Made by a program: the position numbers and the translations under genes. From IMG/VR virus record IMGVR_UViG_3300045144_000086, positions 1 through 24,481 of that record: DNA of 24,481 nt; one strand, 5' to 3'. Shown piece by piece: positions 22,801 to 24,481 of this stretch; the stretch's first letter is position 1; every line of letters starts with the position of its first letter. The stretch is from a virus. Under the pieces are notes generated by a model. That model had not been told where the DNA came from and did no database searches. It saw nothing but the letters and a program-made list of their open reading frames with translations.

Positions 22801-24481
22801 TTCCCCTTGGCGGTGCTGGCGAATCCGACAAACGCGAGTATCACCGTGGGAGTGGCGGGAGTATCGGTGCGGTACAACGCCGCTGCCGCTTTGACGGTCG
22901 GAGCTTCCGGTTTGGCCGTAAACTCCACCATCGCGGGTGGCGGTTTGACGTGGGCGGCGGGTGTTGTGGCAGTGGGAGCCGGTGACGGTATCACGGTCAA
23001 CGCCGATGACGTTGCTGTAAACAACGGAAACAACTTGGGTTTTGATGGGTCTGCTCTGGTTACGCTTGGTGTGTCTTCATGGGTGTCCGGTGATTCGGGC
23101 ACAGTGAGCAATGTCAACCGACAGGTCATAATCGGGTCGTCCGGTTCGCAGATTGTTAGTGTTCCCCAAGGGAGCATCATTGCTTCCGAGTCTTCTGCTA
23201 TGGTCGGGCCTATTACGGGAGAAGAGGATGTTGCCATTCTTGCTTCTTCTGACGTGATTATGTGGGGCGCGATGGAGCAGGTGGCTTTTGTCGGGGTTTA
23301 CGATTGCGATGTGAGCTTTCCATCCGCGGCCACCGGCACCACCGTTCGTCGGGCCATCGTGGGCGGTTCTACCACCAGCAACTTGACGGGGGATGATGAT
23401 TCCGCTCGTTTATATAATACGGCTATGTTCGCCTGCGTGGATGGGTACATTACGGCCAGTGAATCCAATATCAACGAAGCCGCGGTGATCGCTTCTGACG
23501 GCAGCGGAATTTTGGCGGATGCTTATACCATTAACGAATCCGCGGTAATTGCATCTAAGGATAGTGAGATTGATAATACCAGCACTGGCGCTTCGCAGAA
23601 CGTGGGACAGTGTGGGCTTTTTGCCACATCCAATTCCACAATAGATCATGGGCTTACGTCTGCTGTTGTTGCGTCTTCGTATGGTTTGGTGGGTCGCGGA
23701 TCGCATGATGGGGATATTTTTAACTCTGCAATCTTGGCGTCTTATGATGTGGACATGGGGTACGGAAACTACACTGGCGGTGTTCATAACTGTGCCATCG
23801 TCGCTTCCCGCGACGGATGCCGTGTTACGGCCCGTAGTACCTATGATACATATAGCTGTGCCATCGTTGCTTCGGATGATACCTGCGTGGTGGACGCGAC
23901 TGCTGGAAATACAAATCAAGTTTTGATTGCCGCGTCCGACACGGCGACTGTAGGTGATGAAGTGACGATTGGCCTCACTATGTTGTCCACTTATAATTCG
24001 GTGCCGAATAATATCCCGCGGCCCATTTCTGGCATTTATGATGACTTACCAAGTTACTCAGTGCAGGGCGTTTACAACAACGGTGAAGCGTGGGCGCTGG
24101 ATACGGTGGACGGGGATATTTATTGCACCGGCGCTTTGTACGATGGATGGGCACCCGATTATGCGGAGATGTTCGAGAGTGCGGATGGATTGAGCATCCC
24201 GGTCGGCACCTTGGTCACATTCGATGAGGCTTCGCCGGACAAGATCAGGGTTGGGAAGAAGGGGGATGACTACCTGTTGGGGGCCGTTTCTGCGACGGCT
24301 GGTGTGGTGCTTGGGTCGGCGTCTCTCCTTTGGGCCAAGAAGTTTGAACGTACCGAGTTCGGTGAGGATATTTATGAGGATGTTCCCGATACGGCATGGA
24401 CACCGAAGGAAGGCGAGATTGAGGAACAGCGCCCGAAGATTCGTCAAAAGAAGCTGACGAAGGACTACGACCCTTCCAAGA
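19870..24481 (+). CDS. Large tail fibre protein with DUF6519-like N-terminus and G2-type self-cleaving C-terminus (partial)
   Basis: The frame is open from the ATG at 19870 to the window end: 1537 residues without a stop, so the 3' end is missing. AAGGAG at 19855-19860 is a strong ribosome site. Residues about 1-60 and 235-280 match DUF6519 (NGDYSQDLFSERKQFLGALF, LVFLDVYVGEMDSAED). Residues 721-770 have the common fibre module (LAGGTLTGLLTI, DAATKAYVD), and 772-840 a typical following domain (GLDIKPS, ADAKENGIWVTT). Residues about 1094-1360 are short VIAS-type repeats of a beta-helical region. From about 1420 the sequence fits the Peptidase G2 autocleavage domain (DYAEMFES at 1430-1437, DYLLGAVSA, WAKKFERTEFG). 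It probably trimerises and binds a surface receptor. Confidence 0.92.
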   Translation, partial: MAPRIMQQPFNGDYSQDLFSERKQFLGALFQQGKKIMDADCNDSTVALVGRLQRMIQSAFPAQAVGKAFQIIQSPTATTNNFLVRGCWEDGFYAQAALPETYAKLFIGGLCALISNCTTTTAGKEGIEFAWTGPTTGGGEYIAGALHHRSTALAPLVLTDTNARFVVNSLKGMTLVPSVPVGGAHTYQILSNTETQITVVDLGGTDMTLFASAGEFYRIMPSTPIAGGAGQGRRDLVFLDVYVGEMDSAEDSTLLHPIAGGYEAARRMVIRQQVLVRENKDGSGNDVLGTLADPAYTRPGLPWASDPTATESYYQDGNGQTHYCVALAELSRPQADATLVTAYITDLRDPYFGSSREVVEARRGYDNLYDSIEAAENKPSRAMALPHEAPTPVTLSQTNVLQITDTAYVGESVSDNIKETLKLFEYDPQHPSVTSRNPLRGDPASLISPITSYASLTGQDLAVRMRDPVTGAVVSSTVGNFGGCASPLTAAQLVTLLNGTVFPAMTITFSTGAVALSTVLVAQEIQSKYLGLRSLITGRYSYIEILSTYPISNLFGTIDPATHFYQKFAAYEGPGNTFSSVRTHSGLEPEVVDIVNAGGTSIIGGTTTPHFFLNPYFCFDMILNVQAIARYGIKTTFATEPSKAYMQRDLHNGRSQLDYRLQVEHDVDGQHQRGFLTEPMIDLGIGADQVSAASIRLFATITNVGLADVTTIQQALEAVLPLAGGTLTGLLTINAGVPVGLNLSASRIASVADPVNPQDAATKAYVDMVAAGLDIKPSCVALSDTPGTLATDFKAGDTLDGVVLGLGQRILLTAQADAKENGIWVTTNAAPTRPADFSPTTPNTTGSLVFIEDGTNYHDTQWVMTTYPDPVIDTDANDWTQFAGAGTYVWRDGIDATGMTVDVKVLAPITISGGIGSGGVVMLDYSRLFQLVANVFDVDSGELAGTGLEVGPSIDTYSGPLRIAAAAAGNGLTGGSGFPLAVLANPTNASITVGVAGVSVRYNAAAALTVGASGLAVNSTIAGGGLTWAAGVVAVGAGDGITVNADDVAVNNGNNLGFDGSALVTLGVSSWVSGDSGTVSNVNRQVIIGSSGSQIVSVPQGSIIASESSAMVGPITGEEDVAILASSDVIMWGAMEQVAFVGVYDCDVSFPSAATGTTVRRAIVGGSTTSNLTGDDDSARLYNTAMFACVDGYITASESNINEAAVIASDGSGILADAYTINESAVIASKDSEIDNTSTGASQNVGQCGLFATSNSTIDHGLTSAVVASSYGLVGRGSHDGDIFNSAILASYDVDMGYGNYTGGVHNCAIVASRDGCRVTARSTYDTYSCAIVASDDTCVVDATAGNTNQVLIAASDTATVGDEVTIGLTMLSTYNSVPNNIPRPISGIYDDLPSYSVQGVYNNGEAWALDTVDGDIYCTGALYDGWAPDYAEMFESADGLSIPVGTLVTFDEASPDKIRVGKKGDDYLLGAVSATAGVVLGSASLLWAKKFERTEFGEDIYEDVPDTAWTPKEGEIEEQRPKIRQKKLTKDYDPSK
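23149..23950 (+). repeat. Short beta-helix repeats in the fibre (xAxVASxD units)
   Basis: The translation carries recurring units with a core like A-(V/I)-(I/V/L)-A-S-x-D/S: GSIIASESS, VAILASSD, EAAVIASDG, SAVIASKD, SAVVASSYG, SAILASYD, CAIVASRD, CAIVASDD, VLIAASD. Units are about 16-30 residues apart, with variable loops between them. This fits a beta-roll or beta-helix stack like the head repeats of proteins that end in Peptidase G2 domains. Several lines here fall to 40-50% GC. Confidence 0.75.
24130..24481 (+). other. Peptidase G2-like autoproteolytic domain of the fibre (truncated by window end)
   Basis: Residues from about 1421 to the end match the conserved order of this domain: a TGALYDGWAPDYAEMFE opening, an ADG turn, GTLVTFDE, KIRVGKK, DYLLGAVSATAGVV, and LLWAKKFERTEFGED. 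In phi29 gp12-type appendages the domain acts as an intramolecular chaperone for trimer folding and then cuts itself off. Acidic residues D1430 and E1433 are candidate active-site positions, but I cannot assign them without an alignment. The usual C-terminal part is outside the window. Confidence 0.75.

Noticed and set aside
23383-23418. TTGACG ... TATAAT inside the fibre gene as a promoter
   Set aside because: The spacer is 24 bases, too long for a sigma70 promoter, and no gene start follows in the + frame apart from the fibre itself.
23969-23997. TTGGCC-17-TATAAT inside the fibre gene
   Set aside because: The -35 matches only 4 of 6 and such a match is expected by chance in this window. 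It would only matter if a gene begins shortly after the window end.

Overview
The window is a continuous stretch of tail and baseplate genes from a contractile-tailed (myovirus-type) bacteriophage or prophage. Every credible gene lies on the + strand. Genes are packed head to tail, and neighbouring stop and start codons often overlap (TGATG, TAATG, ATGA, TAGTG). No stretch over 300 bases lacks a gene; the longest gap is about 95 bases, at 4680-4774. There are no tRNA, rRNA, CRISPR, integrase, transposase, lysis, capsid or terminase genes, so neither the host nor lysogeny can be read from this sequence. Base composition is roughly 55-60% GC through the structural genes by hand counts of single lines. 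It falls to about 40-50% in two stretches encoding presumed host-contacting domains.

Layout. Bases 1-123 are the end of an upstream gene. Bases 123-1744 hold two unrecognised proteins, the first placed where a neck or tail-terminator protein would be expected. The tail shaft follows: sheath (1757-4177), tube (4197-4679), a zinc-ribbon tail assembly chaperone (4775-5692) with a -1 frameshift extension (to 5832), and the tape measure protein (5846-9289). The baseplate hub and spike come next: CIS-tube/gp48-54-like adaptor (9293-9904), LysM/gp53-like protein (9908-10222), gp27/gpD-like hub (10222-11505) and gp5/gpV-like spike (11502-12866). Three unrecognised proteins (12863-14755) precede the wedge proteins: gp25-like (14752-15237), gp6/gpJ-like (15234-17027) and a gpI-like protein with extra modules (17027-19822). 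A very large tail fibre begins at 19870 and runs off the window end without a stop codon.

How the parts work together. The wedge and hub proteins form the baseplate around a self-tipped spike. The tape measure and its chaperone set tube length, the tube polymerises on the hub, and the sheath polymerises around the tube. The gpI-like protein and the fibre present receptor-binding modules. The fibre carries a DUF6519-like base, a common phage-fibre module, a repeat-built beta domain and a G2-type self-cleaving C-terminal domain.

The most notable sequence signals are: a canonical T TTT TTG slippery heptamer at the expected place in the chaperone gene; two E1_FCCH-like domains inserted in the sheath; an 11-bp GCGA-capped hairpin between tube and chaperone genes; a near-consensus sigma70-type promoter inside the first full gene; and modular, AT-shifted C-terminal regions in the two likely adhesins. 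The hub proteins resemble those of extracellular contractile injection systems (eCIS), but the tape measure with its frameshifted chaperone points to a phage tail. Family assignments come from motif recognition by eye; no database search was run.
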